Assembly (NCBI RefSeq): GCF_032854445.1
Contig: NC_088295.1
Span: forward strand, 64,401,249 to 64,465,248
From: Liolophura sinensis
Taxonomy: Eukaryota; Mollusca; Polyplacophora; Chitonida; Chitonidae
Length of the DNA stretch: 64,000 nt
Direction: 5' to 3'
Shown here: piece by piece, positions 27,522 to 42,500 of the stretch
Layout of the letters: every line of letters begins with the position of its first letter
Numbering within the stretch: the stretch's first letter is position 1
Made by a program: the position numbers and the translations under genes
The notes under the pieces: model-generated
Databases searched by the model: none
What the model saw: only the letters and a program-made list of their open reading frames with translations
Told to the model about the DNA's origin: nothing

Positions 27522-30500
27522 TGTTCTGATATCTGGCTACCAGACACAAGACATTAACTGTGTCAGCCACTTCATTCAATACAGCCAAGCCTGTTGACAG
27601 TGTTTCTGCCAAAGCCTGATTATAATCACACTGAGGCTACAGGGACCTAGCCTGAACAACCCTGCAGAAAAAATGCACTGTACTCCAATGTTAGTCAATC
27701 ACAGATATATTTTTTTTCCAGGTCTGGAAGTTCCGATGTAGCCTGAAGACTGAAGCAGATTTAGAGCTTCTTCCCACGACCCCTGGCCTGGCCTGTGTTC
27801 ATCCTGAACAGTGAGTTAGCAGACTGCCACTTGTTGCATGAATCAGCTCCATGAAATAGCCACAGACTACTGCTGTAACGGGACCAATTAAAACCATCCA
27901 GGCCTGTATTCAGCCAATCAAACAAACTTGGTCAGGCATAAAAATCCAGGATGCGGGTGTCAGAATCTGACAGATGACAATTTCCCCTAACACAGTCAGT
28001 CAGGACAAAGCCAATCTATGTCACAATTATTACTTGACGTTTCCTTCATAGTTCCACCAACTTGTCACATATCCAGAAATAATACTCTACTATGATAAAG
28101 AAAAAAAAAACAATATCACCATCAATCTTGATCTGATCTTTCACTAACGACAAATCATCTGAAATTCAGACACCCTCACCGGCAGACTCTTCCAAAAACG
28201 TCAATACAAGTACATAGTCCTAGCCGATGAAGCCAAGAAATGCTGGCATAAAACTGACAATGTTTCTGGCCCACTTCTTTGGTCAAGTGGCTGGAGCTCC
28301 AAGCGTAATGGACAGCTATGTCCTTTCATTGGACAGTTGGAGGTTGCGTGAATTGATCTTACGCCTTCTTGCCATCACGAGCCTTGTCGGTGTAATCTTG
28401 TGTGGCTGAAGATAGGTTTTTCCCAGGCAGAAGGGGAGCAGAGTAATTATCACACGAGGACAGGCCTTCAAGAAAATCTGTCGGCTGACCTGGGCCGCGA
28501 GTATATGGTCAAATTAAAATCTGTCACTCCTGAAAACAGGTTAGCTGTACTCAATTGAATTTCAACCCAGGTCTCCCCCATATCCTTAATGCAGTCCCTT
28601 TCCAGAAGCGATTGCACAGGAGATGAAGTGAGCCTAGGGTTAATCATGTGGGATCATAATGGCGTACAGGAGAGGGCACTTCACCGCTGCCATATGCCTG
28701 CAATTCTGCTAAATGGTCCACGTCCCAAGCTTAACTCCAACTTCACAATGCCTAACTCTCATAGTCTTGGTTAGCTTTAAGAACTTCGCTGCCCAAGGGA
28801 ACTTTGAGCTGACAATTCTGAGTTAAACAGCACAACAGACTGGCTGAGTCTGTGGCAGTTGGGAGTATAAGAGTGTACCAACCTATAAAAACATCTCCCT
28901 CTGACCAATCGCCATCAGCAAAATTGAACCAACATTGATGGAGCCCTCAAATAAATGAACAATTTCACTGCTATTGATTTTTGACAGCTACACGACGATT
29001 TTAATGGCTTGTTTAAATAGCTATGTCCAATTGCTGTCCGAGATTGACAGCTAACGTTGTTGAACTGTGTCCAGAGAACCCTTAATTTGTGTCTGCCTGC
29101 ACATGGTGGCATTCACTGCACTTCTCTAACTGATAGTTATGAGCTGCTTGAAAAAACCACACATGTCAAATGCCACAAAGGTGGCAACAGCAGTTACTTG
29201 TGCCTTGTTCCTTCCAAATAACAGTTTTATGCAATTTAGTGTTACTCTAATTTCTTTTGTTTAACCAATGTATTTGTTTTCAAGGCAAACACCAACTGAT
29301 GAACAGGCTACGCCTATATTAATACCTCTTCATTAAACTACGTTGCACATGACCAGATACTGAAGGTGTTTGGAAGACAGAAATCAATTTACAGTGTCTT
29401 TTGGTTATGGTTTAAATTCACGTCCTAACCTTATATCAGCTAGCAATGCTGCATTAATGGGATCTTTGAATTTCTTAAATCTCATGATCTCCAGTTAAAA
29501 ATAACCGTGTACAAAAAAGCACAATTGCATGAAACCTCGATAGGGTATTAAAATCTGTATGGATAGAGTACAACGTAATCTTGACAAAGACATCATCCAT
29601 CGTTGCAATCTTTCACAATGACCCTCACGTAATTGTAGTCGAAGACACTGTTCATGGGTAGTAAAGCAACAACCCGTGCTGCTAATAAACTCTGTTACAA
29701 TCTACTTAAATCCGAAGTGACTGTCCAACAGTGTTGGGCAAATCTCAACCTGGTTTTATCGCCCTTATCTTCAGAAGAATCCTCTCAGTATAGTTTTCAC
29801 CCAAATGCCATAAAAACCAGAAACCAGATATAAATTCGAGAGATTCTGCAACCCCAAGGTAATTCTACACATGATGCCTAGAATGAAAAACAAGTTATGT
29901 ATAGCCACATTTGGTCACGATGAAGCCCTTATCGTTGCACACTTTGGAGTCACATCCCTTAAAGCACCAGGATGGAAAGTAAGGCCGAGGCACTTCAATC
30001 TTTGTATGTGTTACTATTATTAACTGGATTTAATGGAACGACCTCATCCGCAGCAATACACGTTCAATCTCCTAGTGACACAGGATGCTGGACGTTTATG
30101 GCATTGAATCGGGAGGCAATGCTGAGCACAGGACACCGATTCACCTCATTTAAACTGGAAGGATTTCATTTCTTCACACTGTTTAAATTAGTCCCAATTG
30201 TTACTTAATTTTTGTTGTTGAATGTTGAACAAATTTTTCTATTTTTTTTGTTTGAAGCATTAGTTGTATCGCTTTATAAACTTATTCAGAGTTGGTTCAC
30301 ATAAAACAATCAGTTGATCAGATTGGATAATGATGACATTTTCTGCATGATTTATGTAGCCACAAATGTGAGTCAGGTCATCACTGACATTTAAGCTAAA
30401 ATACCCGCCCATTAAAAAATGAAAAAATGTCGCACAGCTGACAATATTTATCTTCTGTAATTTCTCGAGATCTACTTTTCAAATGATTACAATATTCCCC

Positions 30501-33500
30501 TAAAATATGATTTGCTCAAACATTTGTTTTCTTTTTTTTTGCAATTGTGTGATGAGTTTGAAATGGAACTGTCTTCTGTCATAAAGATTGATCAGAGTGT
30601 AAGGTTTTTATTCCTGCATGAATAACGTGGTAGCAATTGCCCACAAACACGACCTCCTGAACCATGAAAATTCTTGAAAATATACACATTTGTCAAGTGA
30701 CTTTCTTCAAAACTGAAGAACATTCTCCACTGATTTCAGTCGTTGAAGGCAGTGGGTACATATCACGTATATCTTTCACTATATAAAGCTTTTTTTTTGA
30801 AGTTTGTCAAGTCATTTACAAATATTCTTCTCTCTGATTACAATAAGTATTAAAGTCCAACATGCTTGATAGTTATTCAGTACGACCTTAACCAAATACA
30901 TGTTGAACCACCCATAAGTTTAGCATAATGCAAAAGCATGGACACTTTGAAAAAAATGAGTAGTTGCTTATTTGATGTTTCAATATTTCAACAAAATTTT
31001 ACTTGTCATTTTTCACGTACATGTTATGACCTAAACCTATGTAGTAAGATCATCTGTGTTCATAACTAGGGCAATACAGGCTGGTCAGTTTAATGGATTT
31101 CAATATTATCTTCTCTGTCAGTGAAGTGCAACGAGAAAAATGACATATTCTACACTCTATTACTTCAGTGTGTACAAAAGATATATGTGCATGCTACGTA
31201 CACTATGTAAACAAATTGAATTTTTCTTTTAACTATCTTCTACATGTTCACAAATAAACGCTGCCACATCCACAGTACACATTATACCACTATCATACAG
31301 CCTTCAGATAGCGCGAGAATTACAGAAGCACATACATTCCATTCCAACAGCATGTACAGAACCACTGTGAACTAAAATGCTAAGCGCTAACTACTCTCCA
31401 GATATTAATGATTAAGGTCAGGGGTTATTCAGAATTATTCTCAAAATCTTTGACAAATTTATCACAAATTAGTCTTAATAGCTGTGTAATTGCCTGGTTA
31501 AAATGGCTGTGTTGATATTTCTAGGCTTGATAAATATATACGTTATTTGCTGTGGTAACAAATATTTGGTAGAGTAATAACTGCAACAGAATGCCGCATA
31601 TCATCTAGAAATTCCCCTCTGTTGAGCTATATAGTGATTCCTAGCCACTAATACAACCCGAATAGTTTGTGCTTCACATGGAGTGAGTGAGTGAGTGCTT
31701 GGGGTTTAACGTCATACTCAACAATTTTTCAGTCATATGACGACGAAGGAATCATTAGGGTGCGTGTACGTGTAATGTGCCTCCTTGTTGCAGGACGGAT
31801 TTCCACCGCTCTTTTATTTCGTGCTGCTTCACTGAGACGACTTACCGAAGGCAAGCAAGCCGCCCCACCCGAGCCATTATACTGATACGGGTCAACCAGT
31901 CGTTGCACTATCCCCTTCATGCTGAACGCCAAGCGAGGAAGATACAACTTCCTCTTTTAAAGTCTTTGGTGTGACTCGATCAAGGATTGATCCTGGATCT
32001 AACGGTCCCGAAGCGGACGTTCTACCAACTGTGCTATCCGGGCCGGTCGCTTCACATGGAAGAGAACAATCAGGTTTTGCGACATTTAAAGAAAGATGTT
32101 TATCTGCTATAGCCACTTTATGGAATTTTCCTGAATCTTTCTTGTACTTTCATTACCATCATGATGCCTTCTGCATAAAATGTTTGATGTAAATATCAGA
32201 ATGACACTTTTTCATGGTAGAGAGATTAAATGGGTAACCCATTAAGAACACACATTCCATCATTTGTATCATTTCAAGTTGGAGAAAGAAAATAAAGTTT
32301 ACTTTTACAGTTTCATCAGTTTCTAAGAACAAAATACCCCCAAAAATTGATAAAAAAACAAAACAAACCTAAATACCTACCAGAAAGAAAACTCTTGGGT
32401 GTCACACTTTATTTGTATTATAAATCTTATTCTTAGGTTTAAAGAAAAATCCAGCCTATATTGATTTTCAGGTGCAATACAAATACACTGGTTCAAGAAA
32501 ATATAACTTTACTTCACAGGCATGCAAAGAACATATTCCACAGATTTTGAAATCAGTGATGACCTTTCGCAAACACAAGAAAAATTACAGTCAGTCTGAT
32601 TTGACTTAGTTTATATACATATATACACCCAGCCTACTTGCATCTTTAACCATTAAGCCAGGTCTTTTGTTAGCTCTATATCAGAGAAGAATTTGGTCAA
32701 GGGCAGACAGAGATGATGGATGGCCATTTTCTTGGTTTTCATACAGGTTATTTATTAATGTCTGGGGATCTTTATAACATAACACAACAAACTCCAAGAG
32801 AGAGTCGATCGGTCCCCCTGATGAGTGGTAAGGTGTACGGTCGTTAGTATAAAAACCTCGTCCCTCGTCTGGGCTGGACAATACTATGAATTTTTCATGT
32901 GTCCAAGTATTACTGCTTTGGTCTGAATCATGTATGTTCCTTTACAGCCTCTCTCTTATCATCATCAACCAAAGAAGGATAAAAAAGCCGCTTTCCATTT
33001 TGAAGGATACCAGGTATACATAAGGGACTGAAGAGGGCAACCATTCACTGTGGAATACTTTGATAACAGTGGGTAGCATTTTGGGTGCTAGTTTATACTC
33101 TTGCTACAGTCACCAGGGAATGTTCTGTAATTCCTGTGAAAGTCATGCTTCATTTTTAGCTTAGAGGTTTTCGAATCTGATGCTTTGAATGATTTATTTC
33201 ATATTACCTCAACAAATTAGCCCGATCATGCAGGACTGTGATTACTGAAACAGTCAAAACAGCTTTCTCAAACAAATTTGCCCAATTTCAGAAATTAAAA
33301 ATACTTTAAAAAAAAAAACTCAGATAACCAAGTGGCTTGTGCTTAGTAAAACTGGACAGCATGTTAAGCAAGACACATTGAGTAACACTCTGGTGTACCA
33401 AATTAACTGACACCATAGAAAGGTTGAAACACACCTGAAATTCATGCTTAACAATTCTGCATATCTAATGAATATGAAATATGCAGTGTGTTTCATTTAC

Positions 33501-36500
33501 TTCTGTAACATATGCATTATAGCTTATACCTCTTGGGACAAGTCAAAATCATTTTGTTGAAGTATCAGATAGCACAGAAAGCCCAGGTGACAAATGATGG
33601 AAAACCCACTGCCAAGTGGCAATAAAAAAAAGAGAACAAAATTAGCGTGGAATCCTGACGATCATACATGTCTCTCTGGTAAACGATTATGACAAAGTTT
33701 GACGCGATACTGAATTCAAATTAAAGCTAAGCCTGTTTTTGTCACAATTCATCAATCTGTTTGACGCTGAACGCTCGATGCAGATTTCATACAGCCGACA
33801 GCACAATACCCGGCGAGAAATTGAAAACAGGCAAAACCCAGAGTTTTCATCATCTTTTGCCCTAATCATTCATTCCACCACCTTGCTCCATCACCAAGAT
33901 TGCAAATCTTTCAAAACTGAGCAGCCCAAAAATTAGCAAACAACAGGGATGTTACTCGACAAAAAGCCGAGAACTTCACATTATCACGGTGTTGGGTCTT
34001 TAGCATTAAGTTTTTGGACAGTCATGGACTTGGTACAGAGGTTGACTGCGTGCATAAATGGTGCGTTGGGTGGAACACTGTGGTGTCAGCCACGGTCCTT
34101 CTGTCTGCCATAGTTTATGGAGGCTAGTATTAAGAAGCAAAACCAATTTGCTGAAGATGTCCCTTGAGGGAGAAGTAACACTATAATAAAATGATGGAGT
34201 CAGACAAGTAATGAAGTTAGAGGGTAGGCTCAGAGACGGACCTAACTCAACATGGATTGCCAATCGTCTGTGAAATAATCCCAAGAAAGTAATAAAATCT
34301 AATCAACAGGGGAGCCTTTTTTTCTTTTTTGAATCCCAATGGCTCTTGAAACAAGAGAGATATATATATACATACTAGAATCAAGTTTTTTGATCAGTAA
34401 AGCAGCTTGAAAAAATAACATAATATTTTTCACTCCTTAAAGATTATAGTAGTAATAGCATTATGTTTCTGCTGGTGTTGACTTTGATTGTGTTGGCATC
34501 AACACTGTCTTATGTATGGTAAATTTAAATGATTTTAATCAATTCCATAGTTTGCTTACTTTCAGCAACATGAAGTTGTGTTAAGTACCTGCATGGCGAA
34601 TGGCAGTGGTTGACCACCATGACATCATAAACATTTCTTGAATAATAACCATGGCCTAAATAAGAAACAAACAATGGACATGCTTAAGAGGATGGAGAGG
34701 AGACATATGTAAACTACTGTTTCAAGTTTCTTAGTCATTTCATAAGTACATGTGTTTAGCAAGAATACTGATTAGCCCCTTGTCACCTCTGAAAACTCGC
34801 CATACATTATTACATTTTACAAAACAGACTCAAGTCTTCAGACATCACTAGACTTCAACATGTCATAATTTTGATAAAAGTTAGCCTCATGACTACAGAA
34901 CAGTAACTTTTAGTAAACATAACCACTATCAACAAGCATATACATACATGCATGTTATTTCCAATTCCCCACAGTAATCTAGCGCTACTCACTCCCCACC
35001 ACAATGGTCATACTGGTCAGTCTCTTACAAGCGATCCCATCATCTTAGACAATTTATTTTGCTAGACTCTCCTACATACGTCGACCGTCTCTCACCAACA
35101 GGTATTATTCTTGGAATTCAACCAAGGAACGGCTAATTGATCACAATGGACGTAAGTCTCAAGTGGTCTGTACTGCGTATGATATTGGTAGACGTAAAAG
35201 CTGTCCTGTATAGCCATTACTGAGATCTTGTTCCTGGGCTGCATAGTACTGACTGGTCATTATAAAAGAACATGGCTGAAGTGTCCAACTCCAAATTCTC
35301 TTGGACATGGCCGAGAGCTCTATTCGTCCAGACATGGATCGGTCCGAGTTATGACCGAGCATTCTTCCCCTTGATAGATACTTCTCATTAGAGATTGGGG
35401 GAGTCACATGTCATTAACAGGGAGTCCTGGGATCCATTTACCCTCAGTGCTCTTCTATTAAAGCCATGCTTGGCACTTGTAACAAGCTTTGTTAAGTTAA
35501 GTCTGGTCCAATCCGGAGGACATGTTTCGAGGCAAACATAACGCTGACTGATCAAGCGTCTACGAGCTATGTTATCATTATAAACAACTCACTGTCGTGT
35601 GAAAACTGTGGCCGATTGTGTTGATTAAGTCTGCTGGAAATAACAGGGCGCAGACAGCAATGGTGGACACTGGTCAGATCGTCTAGAGCCAGGACTATGG
35701 GGCATGACCGAAACATTACCGAAATAACCAGACCCTAAAAACCATTTCCTCACACACTAAGCCTGGTCCAATTCCCAACCCAGCAACAAATGAGAAATCT
35801 GTGGTTAAGATGGGAGATGATTTGCTCCATTACATACGTCTATTAATCTTTAATACAGACACATTTTACCTCATTTTCTTCTGCCCACAGCAATATGTTG
35901 GCAAAGTGGATTGCAAGAAAGTTCAATGAGTTTCTGGTCTCTCTTCAGTCTTCTCCCAATAACCAACTACTTTCATTTAGATCATAACAAGTTCTTCTCA
36001 TCTTGGCTACAAAGTTTCCAACTGTGCTCGCGGTATATTACTGTTATATCATTAATGGAAAACAATTCTACTTTTAACCTTTGACATTAAATCACCAATG
36101 AATTGTTCAATTACCTCACAAGTTCAAACTAATTTTAATTCTTAAAAGTACACGTCTTATACAGGATGCAAGGTACTGGTAAGTTTGAATGTCAAAAACA
36201 TTAAAACTTTTTTGAGGTTCTAGAATTTGTTTATTTTAACTGATTGTTGTTTATCACCATTTTTAACATCTGTGACTGTTGGTCATTTTTAAGGATGGAG
36301 GAAGCTTGAGAGCCTGGTATAAGACACTGTCGTTTGGCAAGTTACTGACAAACTTTTACACATGTGACTAACACATGTGCTCACCATTTTGGCACTTTGA
36401 GTTTTGAGACTAATAGCACCTGAAGGAAGAATTTTAAAAATTATATCCATCTGATTCATATATACATATTTATGTACATAAAACTGTTTTACTAACAAAA

Positions 36501-39500
36501 TCAACACTGGTTCAATTACTTGCTTAAACTGGATGATGAAAACCTGTCACTCTTAAATCATTAATGGTGTGAATGAACAAGTGGCTGTATTTCATTGGTT
36601 TATACGTGTAGCAATTTGCCCACTATCACAGTTCACTGCTTTGGTTTTACTCTACCTGTTGAAGTGTCTTGTATCATAGCTAAAAAAAGAATGAGATCAA
36701 GACAAAAGCTGTACATGTACCCAAAACAATTCATTTTGGAAACTATCTTGAGGTGACCTAGATAAGACAATTTTCTGGTTTTAAAGAATTAAATCAAAGA
36801 CAAAGAGTAATGACCAATGACAAGATGAATAGCTGGATATTGCATGTCAAGTCACAATGAAAGTTCAAGATAAACTGCATTCTTTTTCTTCTGTTTTTTT
36901 TTTTTTTTGTTGTTATCACGATTTTCACCTACATAAATCTAGCACACGCCACAGGCAAATGGCAGCTAAATCTGAGAGCCAATTATTTGTGAGAAATGTC
37001 AGGGTGTGAAGCACATAGTCATTATGTTAGGGCCATATGCTGCAAGTTACAATCATACGTAACTAGAAATGGCAAGCCTGACAAATCCTCAAAAAAAAAA
37101 AAACTGGTTTCAATTCTGAGTCATTACTTGCTGAGAATGTTCCAAAGTATTGAAGGCAATGCGGCATAATAAAGCTATTGTTAATGTTCCGTCAGACCAT
37201 CACTGAAGGCAGTGGGATTTGTGGAGCAGGTATACAATTACCCATTATATAGAGAAGAGGGGAGAGAAGAAATGCGTAAGGAGTGCTGAGAAGGCCTGGA
37301 GGTCAGCGGATGGACGGCTGAGTTCAGTTAACTGAGTGAAAGCCAGCAAGTATTCAGGCTCCATTACAGTTTCCATTACGACTTGTGCGTGGCGGAGAAG
37401 TACCAATATCTGAGCAGAAATGTGAGTTATTGGCCAAATAAGGGACGGATCTGTCAGAACACAACTCTAAGCTGAATTGTTTCACTGAGCAAGTGTCGTA
37501 TCTCCAGAGGCCAGCGACTCGCCGGGCAAGAAAAGCGTCCACCTTGGCGGGACTTACACAGGACTATGGAGGGACCATTAACTGAGTGCATCAGTGCGCA
37601 GCATCTGACAGTAATCCATAACACTTTCCTCCACCACTGCCAAAACTGTCAGATCTGTGTCCAGCCAAGGAGAAAACTCCCAAGTAACAAGGAACCCATG
37701 TGCTCTGCAGCCCTCCTTGATCCCAAAGCACCTCTTGTAAACCATGAAATTGAAGCTGTCCATCTGAAAGCGTGTCAGTCTTCAAAACTGTCTGATTTAC
37801 TTCCAAGAGCAATGCTCTGTGTGTTAAAACTGTCACATTCGATATTTGTAAACAATGAACTGTGTTTGTCCAATAATTGACCTTTATCTGGCACTGAAGA
37901 ATTCAAAACCCACGAATTCAACGCATTGCTTTTGCGCATTCAAAACTGCCTGATATGAAACCTTCCCTGGAGGAATGCCTGGAAATGTGCGAAATAGATT
38001 CAAGACAGTGATAATATTTTCTAACTTGTTTGATCTGCTGTGAGGAGTAAGCTGCTTTCCAAATGCCAAGTGGCTCAAAGGCCAAAAGTCCATGGTTGCA
38101 AAAGGGATATACACGATTATAATGGTAAAAACCCAGACTGACTAATAATCCCTTCACTGACAGAATTTCATATAGTATTAACACCAAAGTTCATTTGGGA
38201 TGGTTGTGACAATAGCCAGACTGTAACAATACTGGTCATAGGGCAAAAGATGAAAGAAAAGGATAAATGTTCATGTCAAATCTAAAAGCAAAAAGTTAAG
38301 CAAGGTATTAAATCCACAATTTGTTATGAGATTGACTTTTCTAAATGTCCTTCGTACAGCACGATGGATCAGTTGGCACATTGGTGCTTTTTATCCAACA
38401 TATCCATCAATTATTTGGGTATGTATATCATGACCTAATATAATTTTTCTTCTGGCCAGTCGAACAGTCAAATTTTGAATTTCCGGCTTACTGACGATGA
38501 ACAACACAATACGCATATGTTTATAGGAGTACATAAATTTCGTCCATGACTAACTTGCCCATTTTTCCTCATTCTGAGAGTTTGCTTGGAACATGGAATG
38601 ATATTCTACCAGAAAATTGTAAGTGTCAGCACCGAAAATAATATTGTGTGACATTTATTTGCCTCTGAAAATGAACTTCTGTGGGCAACATTTTAGGTCA
38701 TTTAAGGTAAACAGTACACATGTATTCCCAAAAAAACCAAGAAGTCAACTTATCAGTGGTTTTTTTTTCTGTTTTTTGTTGAAAGCAGTTGAAGTAAACT
38801 CTGTACAATCAGTAACAGACACTATAAAGGCCTTTGGAAAATGTGACCTTGATCTACATCACTGATCCTGAAATGGGTGGTTAGCATTTGACAAATCAAC
38901 CAAATCCTAGATGGTGATGTTTTTCACTTCAGACGGATTGCTGGAATTCATGTAAACATTAGTCAGGAGCAGGCTGTGAAAAGCAGGAACATCAATCTTG
39001 CAACCAGGCAAATTAAATTACAAGTCAGTGAGACACTGAATGCAGCACTGCACTAACCTTTGAAGACAGGCACATCTCTGCTTAAACCAGTCACAGCCTT
39101 TTTTAACCCTTTAAAAAGCTTTCTGGAAAGACAGACAATAGTCTTTCAACACCCTTAGCAGGAGTTCAAAAGTGTCATCTACGTGTCCTTCTCGATATTA
39201 GCTGGTCCTTCTGTTAAATAAAATGAAAAATGATCAAACTGTTCTACAGTTTATTTTCATTTAATAGTATAGCATCTAATAATAGCGGTATATGAAGGTG
39301 TTTTGTTTATAATTATGTAAGTAGTCAAAGGTAACTGAATTATTGCTGGTAGATCACAGGTCAGTCCTACTAGCCCGACCAAAAATCCACTGGCCTTGGT
39401 ATTGTGGATCAGTGTTAATTTCGAGCCCTACTAAGAGAACCAGCTCATACCACAAAATGTTTGCAGAATTGGAGCAATGTGAGTGAAACCTGCAAGACAA

Positions 39501-42500
39501 TATGTTAGCCATTTCTGGCTTCCATCATTAAGAGTTCTTTATATGCATACTCACTGAACTATTCAAGTCTGATTTTTCATTGCTACAGTTAATGCTTGCA
39601 GAGAAGATTGTCTGACAGAATACCAATGCAAGCAATTATATGTCCCTGGCCATAAGAGTCTACCGTATCACTGCAACCATCTGCCGAAATGCCAGCTTGT
39701 AATTGTACATGTACCAACAAGCAAACAATTGGGTGTAATTTGGGCAATCTGCTTGCTGTCTGCGCATGATGGTGCCAGCATGATGAGCGGAATTAGGGTG
39801 TTTTACTGGTCTCGGGGTTAATGGGTTGCCGTGTGTGTGTTGGCCGACCGAAAGTAGATGTCCAGAGTCTAATGGACAAATGAATTATCGTTCGTACCTA
39901 ATGCCAATGCAAATTGAAAGACGGTTTTGCTATCATGGCTGGTTTGACTACTGGAGTCCTGCTGCCGTCTTGAAGGGTTTCTATGCTGCTTGTCACACGC
40001 AAGCATTTAAAAGGAGGGTCTGGGACGTCTGCTCTTCATGAAACATGGCAGATGACATATCCTTGATGACGAGTGCTGGTGGGCGACCAGAGTCTGAGTC
40101 AAGACAAAATGCTGACCAGAATGGCATTAATAAGATATATTTATAACATATATCTGCTCAGAGATATCTCAGACCAAGCAACCTTTAATGTGCTAGTTGT
40201 CTGCACAAAACCTTTTAGTCCAGTCCTGTTTAAAGTAGTATAATTTCATCCCCAATGAGCTGAAATATGGGACAAATCAGTTCAAGGTCTATATCCTAAA
40301 CACTTAACCAGAAGTTATCTTCATGATAACCAGCCCTAAGAATTACTAAAGTAAAGTTAAGATCTGCAAAGTCTGTAACCATGAAATTTGAAACCCTAAT
40401 GTTTACTCTACATAATGTCAGATTTTACTGCCATTTATTCAGTTAAAAGATATTATACCGGATACATTTCAGAATCATCCATACGGAGACTACCAATAGT
40501 GTTATATAGCTTTTAGGAGTTGTGACAGCAGATTTTGGAGAAATATCTTATATTTGGCAGCTACAAATAATAGGCTAAATGACTGGAACAAAATTTGAAT
40601 GGACTATGGAAAATTCAAAATTCCAAGAATCCACTTCACACAGCAGAACATATTATAACTAATCCTGTCACACATACAGGAGCTTGTCATCTCTTGAAGA
40701 AAATTCAAAGTTCACCACCACTGGGTCAAATAAGACATGTCGAGTGAATTAACACTCAGAACACCTCCTCAACTGCCTTAGCCATGTCTGCCTGTCACCC
40801 AACGCATTGCATTTGACCCATTTCTCACCTCAAGATTGTGGCCCAGATAGCTTGAGTGGGAATCAGCATGATGAACTTTGTGGCCATTTAAAGTATGGAT
40901 GTGGTACTGTCCACACCATACACCATCATGAAGACAAACTATGGATGAATTTTTCCATACGTGGGTTTTTTACTGGCGGATTATTGGCTCACGTTTATAC
41001 ATGTAGGAAGAAATAAACCCTTGTTTGGCATATCAAAGTGGAAAATAATAGGCCTTTCTTTTTACCAACTGGGTGCCCAAAATATTCAACTTCTATTGAG
41101 TATATCTGTCTGACGTCCACATAACATAAATGTCAGAATGATAAAAATAATCTAATGAACATAAACATGCTGAACTAAGAAATCAAGTATCTTTCAATCC
41201 TATTTTCAGGCTAGATCTTCACATCATGAGATGTCTAAAATAACTGTGCATTAGATTCAAAGATGAAGTAAGGAAATTAATTAACAGCTATTTCATTACA
41301 TCTACAAACCTAAACACTTCTGTCACTTTGACAAAAAAGAGTTAACTCTTTTCTCATGTTTAATTCTCCTGAGGAGAAAATTTGATTATTTGCTGAAGTC
41401 ATTTTTTTATAGAGATCCAATTCACCTAATTTGGAGAAGATTTCAACACAAATTGAGAAGACCTTTTTACCATGACTTTTTTAATACAACTGTCACGAAA
41501 GTTTAAGTTGTTTCTTTTTTTTCTCCTTAAGTCAAATTGAGATTTCAAATAATAATAAAAGTGTTCAAATAAAAAATATGTCTATATCCCATATTTACTT
41601 CTCTAAACAAAAGTGTGAAAGTATATCCACTTTACATTATATCATATAATCAAAATTTCAATTATTTTGTTTTACCACACCAAGATAATCCCAGATTGAT
41701 TTTGGGCAAATTGCGTTCAAAGTATTGGCAAGGTCAGTAATTTTTCAGGAATTTTTACAAGATCCTTTCTATGGTAATTTCTACAAGATCTTATCTTTAA
41801 TAAATTAATCCACTTTCACCACTTTAAGCAAATGCAATTATCTCACATGCTCAATTATGAGTTCCAGGTGAAGCTACACATAATTAAACAATTTTGCTAA
41901 CAGAAGAATTGGCCATTGTCACTGTGACCATCCTATTGCCATTTCAGTAAAGCTACTGTGAACAACAGTCAAACCACTTTAATAATTTGTCAACCTGTAA
42001 AGCTCAGAACTACTCTGGTAATCCTACAGATCATACAGGAAGATGGCATGCACAAGAACAAATATGAAAGAAACAAAAACAAAATGTTACACATTTACAG
42101 AATCACACAGCTTTTTGTCCACTTATAGTATCATTTAATTTCTGAGCAAAGCGTCTAACCCAAAGACACTTAAAGGCATGTACTTCACATACATATACAT
42201 GCACTGCACTTATATTAAAGGAGACATTGTAGTTGAAAATCATACCTCGTTTGAACTTTTCTTTTAAGAATTTAGTTATTTAATCACTGTTTAAAGCATT
42301 GCTCAGAAACTGTTCACTTATAGACCAGCTGTCAGGTAAATGGATGGAGAATACCACAGCTCCATGCTAGATACTTGACAACATTCCTGATTTTAAGAAA
42401 GCTGCGCTCAAAACAGCACATTAACATAATTAAAGATGAACAACAGAGAGAGCAAAGCCAGAGCAGCAACGACAGTGTGACAACTGGCAAATGGTCACAC

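Noticed and set aside
29972-30208. Plus-strand ORF starting with a signal-peptide-like segment
   Set aside because: No domain, no supported splice partners, a strong donor just after the ATG, and a tail that looks random. Kept out as chance.
37566-37880. 104-codon plus-strand ORF with overlapping minus-strand ORFs
   Set aside because: No recognisable family, no splice-site support, and ORFs open on the opposite strand in two frames. Consistent with a slightly GC-richer stretch.
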